In this document: positions 28,281-37,295 of the stretch, piece after piece | How the letters are laid out: every line of letters starts with the position of its first letter | Position numbering within the stretch: position 1 is the stretch's first letter | NCBI GenBank assembly: GCA_026003335.1 | Contig: BPHB01000001.1 | Location: 62,001-126,000, forward strand | Length of the DNA: 64,000 nucleotides | Origin: Chitinophagales bacterium | Lineage (GTDB): Bacteria; Bacteroidota; Bacteroidia; Chitinophagales; CAIOSU01 | Direction of reading: 5' to 3' | Made by a program: the position numbers and the translations under genes | The notes under the pieces: generated by a model | What the model was told of the DNA's origin: nothing | The model's database searches: none | The model's input: only the letters and a program-made list of their open reading frames with translations

Positions 28281-29750
28281 ATGAACATGATAACTGCTAT
28301 TTTGATTTTCTGGCCGCTGGCATCCATTCCATTGCTGTATCTGGTGAGAAAAGAGCAGGTCAAAACAGCGGCTTTACTATCTACTTTGGTGGAACTGGCT
28401 TTTACTCTGGTGATGCTTGGCCAGTTTCAGCTCATCCCCGATGCGCAATTTCTGATGGATTACTGGTGGATTGAATCTTTGGGAATCAGCTTTAAAGTGG
28501 GTATAGACGGCATCAGCCTGCTGATGATATTACTCACAAACTTTCTGATGCCTTTGGTAGTGATTTCAAGTATGAACCGTACCCAGAATCATGTGCGGCA
28601 TTATCATGCTATGATATTAGCTACACAAACGGCTTTTGTAGGGGTATTTGCTGCCTTGGATGCATTTCTGTTTTATATATTCTGGGAGCTTGCACTTATC
28701 CCGATGTATTTCATCTCGCTATTTTGGGGCAAAGAGCGCAGAATACCGGTTACTTTTAAATTTTTTCTTTATACCCTTGCCGGCAGTCTGGTCATGCTGG
28801 TGGCATTTATCTATCTGTATTTTCAAACTCCTGCCCCCCATACTTTTGACATAGACGCCTTCAAAAACCTACGTCTTTCAGCTACCGAGCAAAGCCTGCT
28901 TTTCTGGGGCTTGTTTATCGGCTTTGCGATAAAAGTACCGCTATTTCCTGTGCATGGGTGGCTGCCGGATACACATACGGAAGCACCTACTCAGGGTACA
29001 TTGCTTCTGGCGGGGGTCATGCTGAAAATGGGCATCTATGGTATTTTGCGGTGGGTGCTGCCTATTGTTCCTGAGGGAGTCATTGCATGGAAAAACTGGG
29101 CAATAGTCATGGGGATAATCGGTATTATATATGCCTCCTGCATTGCCATTGTACAGAAAGACTTTAAGCGCCTTATTGCTTTTTCCTCTATTGGACATCT
29201 GGGCTTGACCATTGCCGGTATGTTTGCGCTGAATATTCAGGGACTGCAGGGTAGCCTGCTGCAGGCAGTCAATCATGGTATCACTTCAGTGGGATTGTTC
29301 TTTGTTGCTGACATCATTTATGAACGGATGCATACACGGGAAATAGCCAGGCTGGGAGGCATAGTGCACAAAGCCCCCCGCATGTCAGTGTTTTTTATGA
29401 TTATGCTGCTGGGAAGCATTGCACTTCCGCTCACCAATGGCTTTGTGGGTGAGTTGCTTCTCTTTTTAGGCCTTTTCCAGTATAGCCCTGTTTTCACAGG
29501 TGTAGCCGGACTGGGTATCATTCTGGGGGCGGTTTATATGTTGCGCTCCTACCAAAAAGTGATGCTTGGAGAAACCAATACCCTCACGGCTACCTTCACA
29601 GATATGCTGTTTTCGGAAAAAGTAGTTCTCGGTGCGCTGGCTGTAGCGGTTTTCTGGATTGGCATACATCCTAATCCGCTGCTGGGTTTTGCGGAACCTT
29701 CTCTGCAGCAGATTCTGGATCATTATCATTCATTACTGACTCTGAAATAG
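28281..29750 (+). CDS. nuoM: NADH-quinone oxidoreductase subunit M
   Basis: The 489-residue antiporter-like subunit has about fourteen membrane helices. The conserved Glu (FWELALIPMYFI) and Lys (GFAIKVPLFPVHGWLPDTHTEAPT) of the proton channel are present, as is AFSSIGHLGLTIAG. Length and motifs are normal. It starts at ATG 28281 after nuoL and is followed by nuoN after four bases. Confidence 0.95.
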   Translation: MNMITAILIFWPLASIPLLYLVRKEQVKTAALLSTLVELAFTLVMLGQFQLIPDAQFLMDYWWIESLGISFKVGIDGISLLMILLTNFLMPLVVISSMNRTQNHVRHYHAMILATQTAFVGVFAALDAFLFYIFWELALIPMYFISLFWGKERRIPVTFKFFLYTLAGSLVMLVAFIYLYFQTPAPHTFDIDAFKNLRLSATEQSLLFWGLFIGFAIKVPLFPVHGWLPDTHTEAPTQGTLLLAGVMLKMGIYGILRWVLPIVPEGVIAWKNWAIVMGIIGIIYASCIAIVQKDFKRLIAFSSIGHLGLTIAGMFALNIQGLQGSLLQAVNHGITSVGLFFVADIIYERMHTREIARLGGIVHKAPRMSVFFMIMLLGSIALPLTNGFVGELLLFLGLFQYSPVFTGVAGLGIILGAVYMLRSYQKVMLGETNTLTATFTDMLFSEKVVLGALAVAVFWIGIHPNPLLGFAEPSLQQILDHYHSLLTLK

Positions 29751-29754
29751 TGTT

Positions 29755-31176
29755 ATGAGTGTAATCTTAGTTTTATCTGCTCTCGGAATAGCTACTCTTA
29801 TCAGCGGGGTTTTCCATTATCGCAGGGCACTGCTACCGGTAACCCTGTTTGGAGTGGCCCTTGCTTTTGTGCTGAATCTGGGAGAATGGGGTGGGGTGGT
29901 AACCTTTTTTGCCGATGTTATTGAACCCTTTAATAAAGGGATGCTTGACTTTGATGCCTTTGCATTTTCTTTTTCCGGACTACTGCTGTTTGCAACCCTG
30001 CTGATCATTTCCCTGTCGCAATTTCATATTCAGGAAGATCTTGAACATGCCGGTGAATTTTTCGCTATCCTGCTGTTCACACTGTTGGGGGGTGTGGTGA
30101 TGGTTTCATACTCCAACCTGGTAATGTTGTTTATCGGAATAGAAATTCTATCCATCTCACTGTACGTTCTTGCCGGTAGCCGGAAATATAATGTACAGTC
30201 TAATGAAGCTTCTGTAAAGTATTTTCTGCTGGGTTCTTTTGCCAGTGGATTTTTGTTGCTGGGTATTGCCCTGATATACGGTGTAACCGGTTCCCTCTCA
30301 CTGGAGGGCATTTCGGATTACATAGGGAAGCACTCCGGCACACTGCCTTTTCTGGGTCTGCTGGGTATTATGATGATTATAGTAGGCATGGCCTTTAAGG
30401 TGTCGGCAGTACCGTTCCATTCATGGGCACCTGATGTGTATGAAGGCAGTCCGACAGTGATTACTGCCTTCATGGCAACAGTAGTAAAAACAGCTGCAGT
30501 GGCAGCTTTTTTACGTCTGATGTTGGGAAGCTTTGCTGCCGTGCAGGGCTGGTGGACGACCCTGCTGGCGGTGATCGCTATCCTTACGATGACAATCGGT
30601 AATGTCACAGCACTGTATCAAACCAACTTTAAACGCCTTATGGCTTATTCGGGTATCTCCCATGCCGGCTATCTGCTGATAGGTATTGTAGCGCTGACCT
30701 ATCAGGATTCGGGTATCAGCTCTTCGGGAGCCATTTTGTACTACACGCTCGGTTATGCTGTAGCAAGCATAGCTGCCTTTGCTGTGTTGCTGGTTCTTGC
30801 TGGAAACACCGGTGACTCTTCTCTCCACTTCTTTAATGGTCTGGCTAAACGAGATCCGCTGTTGGCTACAGGTATGACGGTGTGTTTACTGTCGCTGGCC
30901 GGCATTCCGCCACTTGCTGGTTTTTTCGGTAAGTATTACCTGTTCCTTCTCGCAATTCATAAAGGATTATGGGTTCTGGCGGCTTTTGCTATTCTCAACT
31001 CGCTGATAGGTATTTACTACTACTTCATCATTATGATTAACATGTTTCTTAAAGATCCGCAGGAGAGTCAGCCTGTTGTGCCTTCTCCCATTGCCAGAGC
31101 GGTAGTTGGTGTATGTGTGTTGCTGACCATTGTTGCCGGTCTTTTTCCCGAAGGCATTATTAATCTGCTTTCCTAG
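29755..31176 (+). CDS. nuoN: NADH-quinone oxidoreductase subunit N
   Basis: The 473-residue membrane subunit is the third antiporter-like pump of complex I. GIEILSISLYVLAGSR carries the conserved Glu, MAFKVSAVPFHSWAPDVYEGSPT carries the channel Lys, and MAYSGISHAGYLLIG is the discontinuous helix. It is the last gene of the operon, and a strong hairpin terminator follows about 80 bases later. Confidence 0.95.
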   Translation: MSVILVLSALGIATLISGVFHYRRALLPVTLFGVALAFVLNLGEWGGVVTFFADVIEPFNKGMLDFDAFAFSFSGLLLFATLLIISLSQFHIQEDLEHAGEFFAILLFTLLGGVVMVSYSNLVMLFIGIEILSISLYVLAGSRKYNVQSNEASVKYFLLGSFASGFLLLGIALIYGVTGSLSLEGISDYIGKHSGTLPFLGLLGIMMIIVGMAFKVSAVPFHSWAPDVYEGSPTVITAFMATVVKTAAVAAFLRLMLGSFAAVQGWWTTLLAVIAILTMTIGNVTALYQTNFKRLMAYSGISHAGYLLIGIVALTYQDSGISSSGAILYYTLGYAVASIAAFAVLLVLAGNTGDSSLHFFNGLAKRDPLLATGMTVCLLSLAGIPPLAGFFGKYYLFLLAIHKGLWVLAAFAILNSLIGIYYYFIIMINMFLKDPQESQPVVPSPIARAVVGVCVLLTIVAGLFPEGIINLLS

Positions 31177-31253
31177 CAGGTAAAGCTGTCGTGGATTTCT
31201 GTAACTGTTTTCAGTTCATTTTCACTTACCCCGTTTTGTAGGCATAAAAAGTA

Positions 31254-31288
31254 AAAAGCCGCCAGCTTATTAGCTGCTGGCAGCTTTT
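31254..31288 (+). terminator. Terminator after nuoN, shared with the convergent gene
   Basis: An AAAAGC-x-GCCAGC stem pairs with GCTGGC-x-GCTTTT around a nine-base loop (31267-31275), with A and T tracts on both sides so it can work in both directions. It lies between the converging nuoN (ends 31176) and the secreted protein gene (ends 31315). Confidence 0.8.
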
Positions 31289-31314
31289 CACCGGACCACG
31301 AAACGAATGTATCT

Positions 31315-32262
31315 TTATCTTTTTACAAATTCACGCATGCCCATCTGCTGTTTGCTTGCGTTTTCTATACAAAAAAAATAAGCACCGCTGATCCATTCGG
31401 AAATGTCAATTTCCTGCTGTATGGACGGATCAGATATGTGCTCACGATACACTACCCTTCCGAAGAAGTCATAAATGGTTAAAAAGACATTGGTTTCAGG
31501 TTTTTGCAGATTGGCAATGACGCGAATTTTCTGATCAGAGAGATTGAAGAAATAAAATTCAAGCGGAGTGGTTGCTTCAGGGGGTACATCCGGATTGTTT
31601 CCTGCGGGTGTGCTTTTTTCCGGCACTGGACGGTAAGCAGTTATCAGATTGGGCTGTACATTAGCTACTAGCAATGGATTTTCCTCGTATATCTTACGGG
31701 AGAGATCTATAGCGTTTGCTGAGTCAGCAGAAGTTGTTTCAAAAATGTAGGTAAAAACTTTTTCCGGCTCAGCCTGCTCAGGGAAATTAATGGCATGCAG
31801 TTTATACGCTTTTTTAAACAAGGCATAACCTTCTCTGTTGAGCTGTTCGGGATGAAAATTTACCAGCAGTAAGTTGTCAAGGGTGAACCATGCAGCAGCG
31901 TCATAAGTCAGTTCCGGGAATAAGGTAAGCACCGGTAATTCGTCTGCAAATCGGCTTTGTTGGAGGATGTGATTTTTTATCTGTTCTTTTTCAGATTCAG
32001 TACACCCATTATTAAGATAAATGATGTATATAGCATATTGGTATCCTTCATGCGTGAAGGCATATTTCACACAGTTATCCTCCGGCAGTTGGAGAGTGTG
32101 GTTATCATCAGGAATACGAAAGGCAAGCACATCCGGCTGGCTACTCCAGTAAAAGGGTTGTCCATTAACATACCACCATAGGCGCGATGAAGATTGAGCA
32201 TGTGCCCATAATGACAAGCACAGGCAACACGACAGTAAAACATATTGGAGTTTCAGATTCAT
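31315..32262 (-). CDS. Secreted orphan subtilase-prodomain-like protein with T9SS sorting domain
   Basis: The 315-residue protein has a signal peptide (about 1-22, ending in AHAQ). Residues about 27-207 resemble the prodomain half of the neighbouring S8 protease, including LLLVNFHPEQ...YALFKKAYKLHAI (127-158) and NPLLVANVQPNLI (195-207), which matches the GFRAAP...KYGLRLY and ENVLFAQPNRI segments there. There is no catalytic domain. After a Pro-rich linker comes a Por-type sorting domain (about 240-315). It may act as a protease inhibitor or folding helper in trans; this is inferred. It lies 17 bases downstream of the protease gene on the same strand. Confidence 0.72.
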   Translation of the reverse strand: MNLKLQYVLLSCCLCLSLWAHAQSSSRLWWYVNGQPFYWSSQPDVLAFRIPDDNHTLQLPEDNCVKYAFTHEGYQYAIYIIYLNNGCTESEKEQIKNHILQQSRFADELPVLTLFPELTYDAAAWFTLDNLLLVNFHPEQLNREGYALFKKAYKLHAINFPEQAEPEKVFTYIFETTSADSANAIDLSRKIYEENPLLVANVQPNLITAYRPVPEKSTPAGNNPDVPPEATTPLEFYFFNLSDQKIRVIANLQKPETNVFLTIYDFFGRVVYREHISDPSIQQEIDISEWISGAYFFCIENASKQQMGMREFVKR

Positions 32263-32279
32263 GGTCCGGATGAAAATAG

Positions 32280-34229
32280 TTATCTGGATTTAATAAACTT
32301 TTTCGTGATGGAAGTTTTATTGTTGAAGCATTTCACAAAGTAAATGCCCCGGCTCAACGCTGATACATCCAGCCGCATGTCACCTGTGCCTTGAGGTAAT
32401 TGCACGTAAAGCAAAACGGTGCCATGGATATCGGTGATAATCATTTTGCAGTCAGAAACGTCAGCAGGTAACACATAGTGCACCGGGAGTATGTCAGCAA
32501 CCAATGAGGGCATACCCAGCAGCATGGATGCCTGTGTGTTGTTGGCGGCAAACGTATTGACCTTACCGCTGAGTGCCTGGGCTGCATTTATCCTTCCATA
32601 TCCAACCTGTATGCTGTGACCGGGTCGCTGCTGATCACCATAATACTGATATATATCAGAGTGCACTTTGTCAGCAGAAGCGGTGAGACGGTCTACTACC
32701 TCCTGCCATGTAAGGTGAGGCTCTTTCTCCAATAAGAGTGCAGCAACACCGGATACAATGGGGGCAGAAGCTGAGGTTTTCTGAAGAGAAATATAGTCGC
32801 CCGATGCATAGCCGCTGCTTCCGGAGATATCGGTGGTATAGATGCACACTCCGGGTGCAGCCAGTTTGAGGCGGGAGCCATAGTTTGACCCCCATGGGGC
32901 CCCTGTATTCCACTGATCAGAAGGGGTCTTTTTATAATCATCCGGAGTAGAAGCGGCAACGCTTACCACCTGTGCATACGTGGCCGGGTATTGCGGGTAA
33001 TCCATATCATTATAATTATCATTTCCATGTGAAGCCACCACCACAATACCCAGCGGCATGCCATTGCGTATTCTGCCCTCAGTAACCAGGTTCTGAATCT
33101 CTGCTTCTATAGCCGGACTTTCAAAATAGGAGCCGAAACTACAGTTGATGATATCCACATCAAAGGTTGTGCGCGCTTTTTGCATCGCCAGCACCACTGA
33201 AGCTTCTGAACCGTCAATCAGAAAAGGAACAAGTCGGGCTCCGTAGGCTACTCCGGCCGAGCCCAGATTATTGTCGCGTTTGGCACCGATGATCCCGGCT
33301 ACTGCCATTCCATGAGCCTGTGTGTTATCGGTATAGTAATAATTGGAAGCATCATAGGGAGAATTGTTGATGCAATCCCAGCCCGGAATGAGCTGGCCTG
33401 ACATGTCGGGGTGATGAAAGTCAAACCCAAAAAAATCCAGCACGCCTACTTTAATGCCTGTTCCGGTGAAACCCTGGTCCCAGACTTCAGTAACGTGTGC
33501 ATCGGTAAGATGTTCACCCAGCAATTGTGCGCAGGAAACCATCTGTCCTCTTGGATTTTGAAAGTCACCGGTGTAGGAATCATGCGAACCTTGTGGCTCG
33601 AACAAATTGATTCGGTTAGGCTGTGCAAATAAGACGTTTTCTTTTTCCTGCGCTGCTATTTTCATGGCAATGGTGCCACTGTGTTCGGAAAGGGAATGGC
33701 TTTGGCAACTAAATACAAGCACCTTGCCTTCAGTAGGGGCATCACTGTTGTATAATCTCAATCCATATTTGTGCATCAGGTATTGGAGATATGCCGAGTC
33801 AGGAGCTGCTCTGAAGCCCACCAGAAGCTGATTATTGATAAACAAGATACGTTCCTGGGCCGCATTTTCCGGATGCACTTTGGAAATGGCTATGAGTAGC
33901 TCGGCACCGGGAATGGTCTGGATGTTTTTAATGAAAGATTTTTTTAGCTCTTCTTTTGAGGGATCAGCCACCTGACCAATTAGCAGCTTTTTCCCATTGG
34001 GCACGTAGGATGAGCGTATAAGAATGTCCACGTTGGGCTTTATCGTTTCGGTTTCTCTGGGGACCAAAAAAACGGAGAGGTCTTTTCTGACCAGCCAGGA
34101 TTCTTCTTTCCGATGCAGATGATCAATAATTCTGAGAGTATCCTGAGAGTAAGCAGGTATCCGTCCCAGGCCGGAAAAAATCAAAAACACAACACACCAT
34201 CCGTAGCGTCCACAATCCATACCGCACAT
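32280..34229 (-). CDS. T9SS-exported S8 (subtilisin-type) serine protease
   Basis: The 649-residue protein has a signal peptide, a prodomain (about 32-210), and a subtilase domain (about 235-560). The triad is Asp265 (VGVLDFFG), His306 (QAHGMAVAG) and Ser486 (KTSASAP); Asn403 in SHGNDN forms the oxyanion hole. The usual GTSMA is KTSASA, a deviation next to the nucleophile. A Por-type sorting domain ends the protein (about 575-649, with SALSRGIYFVK). It is likely secreted through the T9SS to the surface or medium. The downstream gene encodes a prodomain-like partner, 17 bases away, so the two are probably co-transcribed. Confidence 0.9.
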   Translation of the reverse strand: MCGMDCGRYGWCVVFLIFSGLGRIPAYSQDTLRIIDHLHRKEESWLVRKDLSVFLVPRETETIKPNVDILIRSSYVPNGKKLLIGQVADPSKEELKKSFIKNIQTIPGAELLIAISKVHPENAAQERILFINNQLLVGFRAAPDSAYLQYLMHKYGLRLYNSDAPTEGKVLVFSCQSHSLSEHSGTIAMKIAAQEKENVLFAQPNRINLFEPQGSHDSYTGDFQNPRGQMVSCAQLLGEHLTDAHVTEVWDQGFTGTGIKVGVLDFFGFDFHHPDMSGQLIPGWDCINNSPYDASNYYYTDNTQAHGMAVAGIIGAKRDNNLGSAGVAYGARLVPFLIDGSEASVVLAMQKARTTFDVDIINCSFGSYFESPAIEAEIQNLVTEGRIRNGMPLGIVVVASHGNDNYNDMDYPQYPATYAQVVSVAASTPDDYKKTPSDQWNTGAPWGSNYGSRLKLAAPGVCIYTTDISGSSGYASGDYISLQKTSASAPIVSGVAALLLEKEPHLTWQEVVDRLTASADKVHSDIYQYYGDQQRPGHSIQVGYGRINAAQALSGKVNTFAANNTQASMLLGMPSLVADILPVHYVLPADVSDCKMIITDIHGTVLLYVQLPQGTGDMRLDVSALSRGIYFVKCFNNKTSITKKFIKSR

Positions 34230-34340
34230 AGTTTTTCAACACCAACAAAATCAACAATCCGGTCCCTGAAATAGGGATTCTACACAATGAGGAGGGTTTG
34301 CTTTTTTACGGCAGGAATTTCATTTTGTTATCAAAGGGCA

Positions 34341-35738
34341 TCAAATAGCGTCAAAAAGGGGTACATTCTCAAGGTAGTGTGGGATGATTACCTTCCATTT
34401 AAATTGATTTCTTAATTCGGAGGCTAATGCCTGCAAACTATCAGGCTCACCATGAATGGTAAAAGTATATTTGGGTTTATTCCTGAAGTGAGAAAGCCAG
34501 CGTAGCAGCTCGCTGCGGTCGGCATGACCGGATAACCCGGAAATATACTCTAACCGGCAACGAACAGGTACTTCCTGCCCGAAAATCCGGATAGATTTTT
34601 CTCCGTCCAGCAATCTGCGTCCCCTTGTGCCTTCAGCCTGGTAACCAATAATCAGAAGTGTATCCTGTTGTCGGGGAAGACGATTATATAAATGATGCAG
34701 AATGCGTCCCCCGGTCATCATACCGCTGGCTGAAATGATGATGGCATGGCTTTTCAGATTATTAAGCTGTTTGGACTGTTCTTTTGTTCTGCAGAAAACC
34801 ACATCCCGCGTTTCAATCAGTTGCTTCAGGGTATTTACGTCAAAGTGCATTTTATGGCAATCCGTATGTCGGGCATAAAGTGCAGATGCTGAAATAGCCA
34901 AAGGGCTGTCAATGTAAACCGGCACTTCAGGTATTTCCCGCTTTTGCATGAGTTGGCGGAGATGATACAGAAAGGCCTGAGTACGGCCTACCGCAAAAGC
35001 CGGCACCAGTACCAGTCCTCCTTCTGAAAAGGTTTGATTGATGATTTTTGCAAGCGTAGCGTCCAGATTGGATACATCATTTTCACGATTAGCATAGGTG
35101 GATTCTACGAAGAGGATATCGGTATGTGTGATGGCAGTGGGATCGTAAAGAATTTCCTGATTGTAGCGTCCGAGGTCGCCCGAAAAGACAAGTTTTTTAT
35201 GCTGCTTGTTTCCGCGGATAAAAATTTCAATAATAGCCGATCCCAGCAGATGACCGGCATCGGAAAAAACCACCTCCACGTTGTCATGTATGGCAAAGCG
35301 TTGTTGATAGCGGTACGGCTGTAGCAGAGGCAGTGTACGGTAGGCATCTTCTTCGGTGTAGAGAGGCTGGGGCTCGGCATGGCGCGAATAGCCCTCTTTT
35401 TTGGCGAAGGCTGCCTCTTCTTCCTGCAGGCGGGCCGAATCGGGAAGCATGATTTCAGCCAGATCAGCGGTAGCACGTGTGCAATAAACCGGTCCGTTAA
35501 AGCCGTCTTTTACCAAGCGGGGCAGGTATCCTATGTGGTCGATATGGGCATGTGTGAGTATAACGGCCTGTATGGAGCGGATATCTACGGGCAGGGTGTG
35601 CCAGTTGCGCAGTCGGTATTCCTTGAGCCCCTGAAACAAGCCACAATCAATCAGAAAGGAGAAGGAGCCTGCAGAAATCAGGTATTTGGAGCCTGTGACT
35701 GTGCCGGCACCACCAAGAAACTTTACCGATACTTTCAT
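34341..35738 (-). CDS. Metallo-beta-lactamase-fold RNA-processing nuclease (beta-CASP family)
   Basis: The 465-residue protein has a metallo-beta-lactamase domain with the zinc motif THAHIDH (His63, His65, Asp67, His68) and further metal ligands (FSGDLGRY and GHADRSELL). A beta-CASP insertion and a C-terminal segment with KYTFTIHGEPDSLQALASELR complete the architecture of CPSF-like or RNase J-like nucleases. These enzymes cut RNA endo- or exonucleolytically. The start overlaps the stop of the upstream radical SAM gene by four bases (ATGA), suggesting coupled translation. The substrate is unknown. Confidence 0.85.
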   Translation of the reverse strand: MKVSVKFLGGAGTVTGSKYLISAGSFSFLIDCGLFQGLKEYRLRNWHTLPVDIRSIQAVILTHAHIDHIGYLPRLVKDGFNGPVYCTRATADLAEIMLPDSARLQEEEAAFAKKEGYSRHAEPQPLYTEEDAYRTLPLLQPYRYQQRFAIHDNVEVVFSDAGHLLGSAIIEIFIRGNKQHKKLVFSGDLGRYNQEILYDPTAITHTDILFVESTYANRENDVSNLDATLAKIINQTFSEGGLVLVPAFAVGRTQAFLYHLRQLMQKREIPEVPVYIDSPLAISASALYARHTDCHKMHFDVNTLKQLIETRDVVFCRTKEQSKQLNNLKSHAIIISASGMMTGGRILHHLYNRLPRQQDTLLIIGYQAEGTRGRRLLDGEKSIRIFGQEVPVRCRLEYISGLSGHADRSELLRWLSHFRNKPKYTFTIHGEPDSLQALASELRNQFKWKVIIPHYLENVPLFDAI

Positions 35739-37267
35739 TGTCTTAATGCACCAGCTCTGGCTTCCATTGTTTTCTTTGCCTGCAGCATTTCTCTTTTTTG
35801 TGTTTCATGCCAGCTCATGCGGGCGTGTACAAGGTCATCAAAGGTAGTAGGTTGACTGGAATTAATGACTTCCTCATAGTCAGGGGGTCTGTGCAACAGG
35901 CCGGTTAATGATTTTCCGCTTAACATTTTACGCAATACGGAAAAGGCGCCTTTGCGGTATTCCATGAGGAATTTTAGAAAATCAAACCACCTGCCGTTGG
36001 CAATGAACACGCTGATGTAGGCTAATATCTGATACCATTCAATCTGCCATCGGGATAGATGGGCAAATTCCATGGCGCCTCCGATTTGTTTGTTGTACTC
36101 ATCCCAGTCAGTAGTTAGCAGGCGATAACCTGCTTCACCACGGGCAGCAAGTTTTGATACTTCGGTTCCCGGATAGGGTGTCATCAAGCCAAACATGGGT
36201 AGCTGGGGATTGATTTTGACTGCCAGAGCGATTGTTTTTCTGATAGTGCGGGGTGTTTCGTTGGGCTGGCCGAAGAGAAAAAATGAACCGATGGGAACCT
36301 TTGCTTTCCGGGCAGCAGAGTAAGCCTTCATAATCATATCCAGGGTAGTGCCTTTACCCATGGATTTCAGAGCCGCTTCATCTCCGGTTTCAATGCCCAA
36401 CTCTATACGCGATACTCCTGCCTTTTTCATTTTCATAAAAAGGGCTTCATCCACATAGCGTACATGGGTTTGCGCATCCCAGGCCACACGCTTACCGATA
36501 TTATGCGCAATCATGGCGTCTAAAAGACGGTGCGTACGTTCCATATCCACGCTGAACAGTTCATCTCCGAAGCTGATTCTTCTGGGGTGATAGCGCTCAA
36601 TGATCAGATTGAGTTCTTCTATTACATTATCTACGCTTCGGATTCGTGCAACCCGTCCATTGGGATTCATGCAGAAATTGCAGTTGAAAGGGCAGCCTCT
36701 TTGCGATTGCACATAATATTCGCTGGCCGGAGGCAGCAGATCCCAGGCGGGGAAAGGAATGGAATCCTGGTCGGCAATGCGAGGACGGGGTGGGGTCATG
36801 CGAATGCCGGACACATTTCTGTAGACAAGGCCGGCAACGGAATCCAGGCTTTTGTTTTCTTTGAGAGCCTGACAAAGCTCATAAAAAGTCACTTCTCCCT
36901 CTCCGACCACGCCGATATCAAAAGAGGGAAACTCTTCCAGGGTGCGTTGGGGCAAGGCAGTGAGATGTACTCCACCTATAACGGTAATCACATGGGGTAT
37001 TTCTTGCTTGATGAGGCCTGCCTGATATGCAGCGGGTTTAATTTCGTTGGTGAAAGCCGTCAACCCAACCACGTGTGGCTGCCATTGCCGCACAAGCTGT
37101 AACACCTGTTTAAAATTCAGCCGTTCCAACTTTGCATCCACAATTCTGATTTCATAGCCGGGATATTGTCGCAGATAACCGGCAAGGTAGGCCAGGCCAA
37201 CGCGCCCAAAATTCGGGGTGTCATACCACGGCTCCAGCACGGCCAGCACCGGAGGGTTTATGAGCAT
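35735..37267 (-). CDS. Cobalamin-binding-domain radical SAM protein
   Basis: The 510-residue protein has an N-terminal B12-binding-like Rossmann domain (MLINPPVLAVLEPWYD, then GLTAFTNEI) and a radical SAM domain with Cys192, Cys196 and Cys199 (GCPFNCNFC). A GIETGDEAAL strand and SFFLFGQPNETP follow. The canonical DxHxxG cobalamin-His motif is not visible, so cobalamin binding is uncertain. I chose ATG 37267 because the longer frame to 37429 runs inside the upstream gene. It lies 28 bases after that gene and overlaps the nuclease gene by four bases. Possible roles are methylation or modification of a lipid or natural product; the substrate is unknown. Confidence 0.75.
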   Translation of the reverse strand: MLINPPVLAVLEPWYDTPNFGRVGLAYLAGYLRQYPGYEIRIVDAKLERLNFKQVLQLVRQWQPHVVGLTAFTNEIKPAAYQAGLIKQEIPHVITVIGGVHLTALPQRTLEEFPSFDIGVVGEGEVTFYELCQALKENKSLDSVAGLVYRNVSGIRMTPPRPRIADQDSIPFPAWDLLPPASEYYVQSQRGCPFNCNFCMNPNGRVARIRSVDNVIEELNLIIERYHPRRISFGDELFSVDMERTHRLLDAMIAHNIGKRVAWDAQTHVRYVDEALFMKMKKAGVSRIELGIETGDEAALKSMGKGTTLDMIMKAYSAARKAKVPIGSFFLFGQPNETPRTIRKTIALAVKINPQLPMFGLMTPYPGTEVSKLAARGEAGYRLLTTDWDEYNKQIGGAMEFAHLSRWQIEWYQILAYISVFIANGRWFDFLKFLMEYRKGAFSVLRKMLSGKSLTGLLHRPPDYEEVINSSQPTTFDDLVHARMSWHETQKREMLQAKKTMEARAGALRQ

Positions 37268-37295
37268 GACCCGCAGCGTCTTGAACGGTGCCGTA

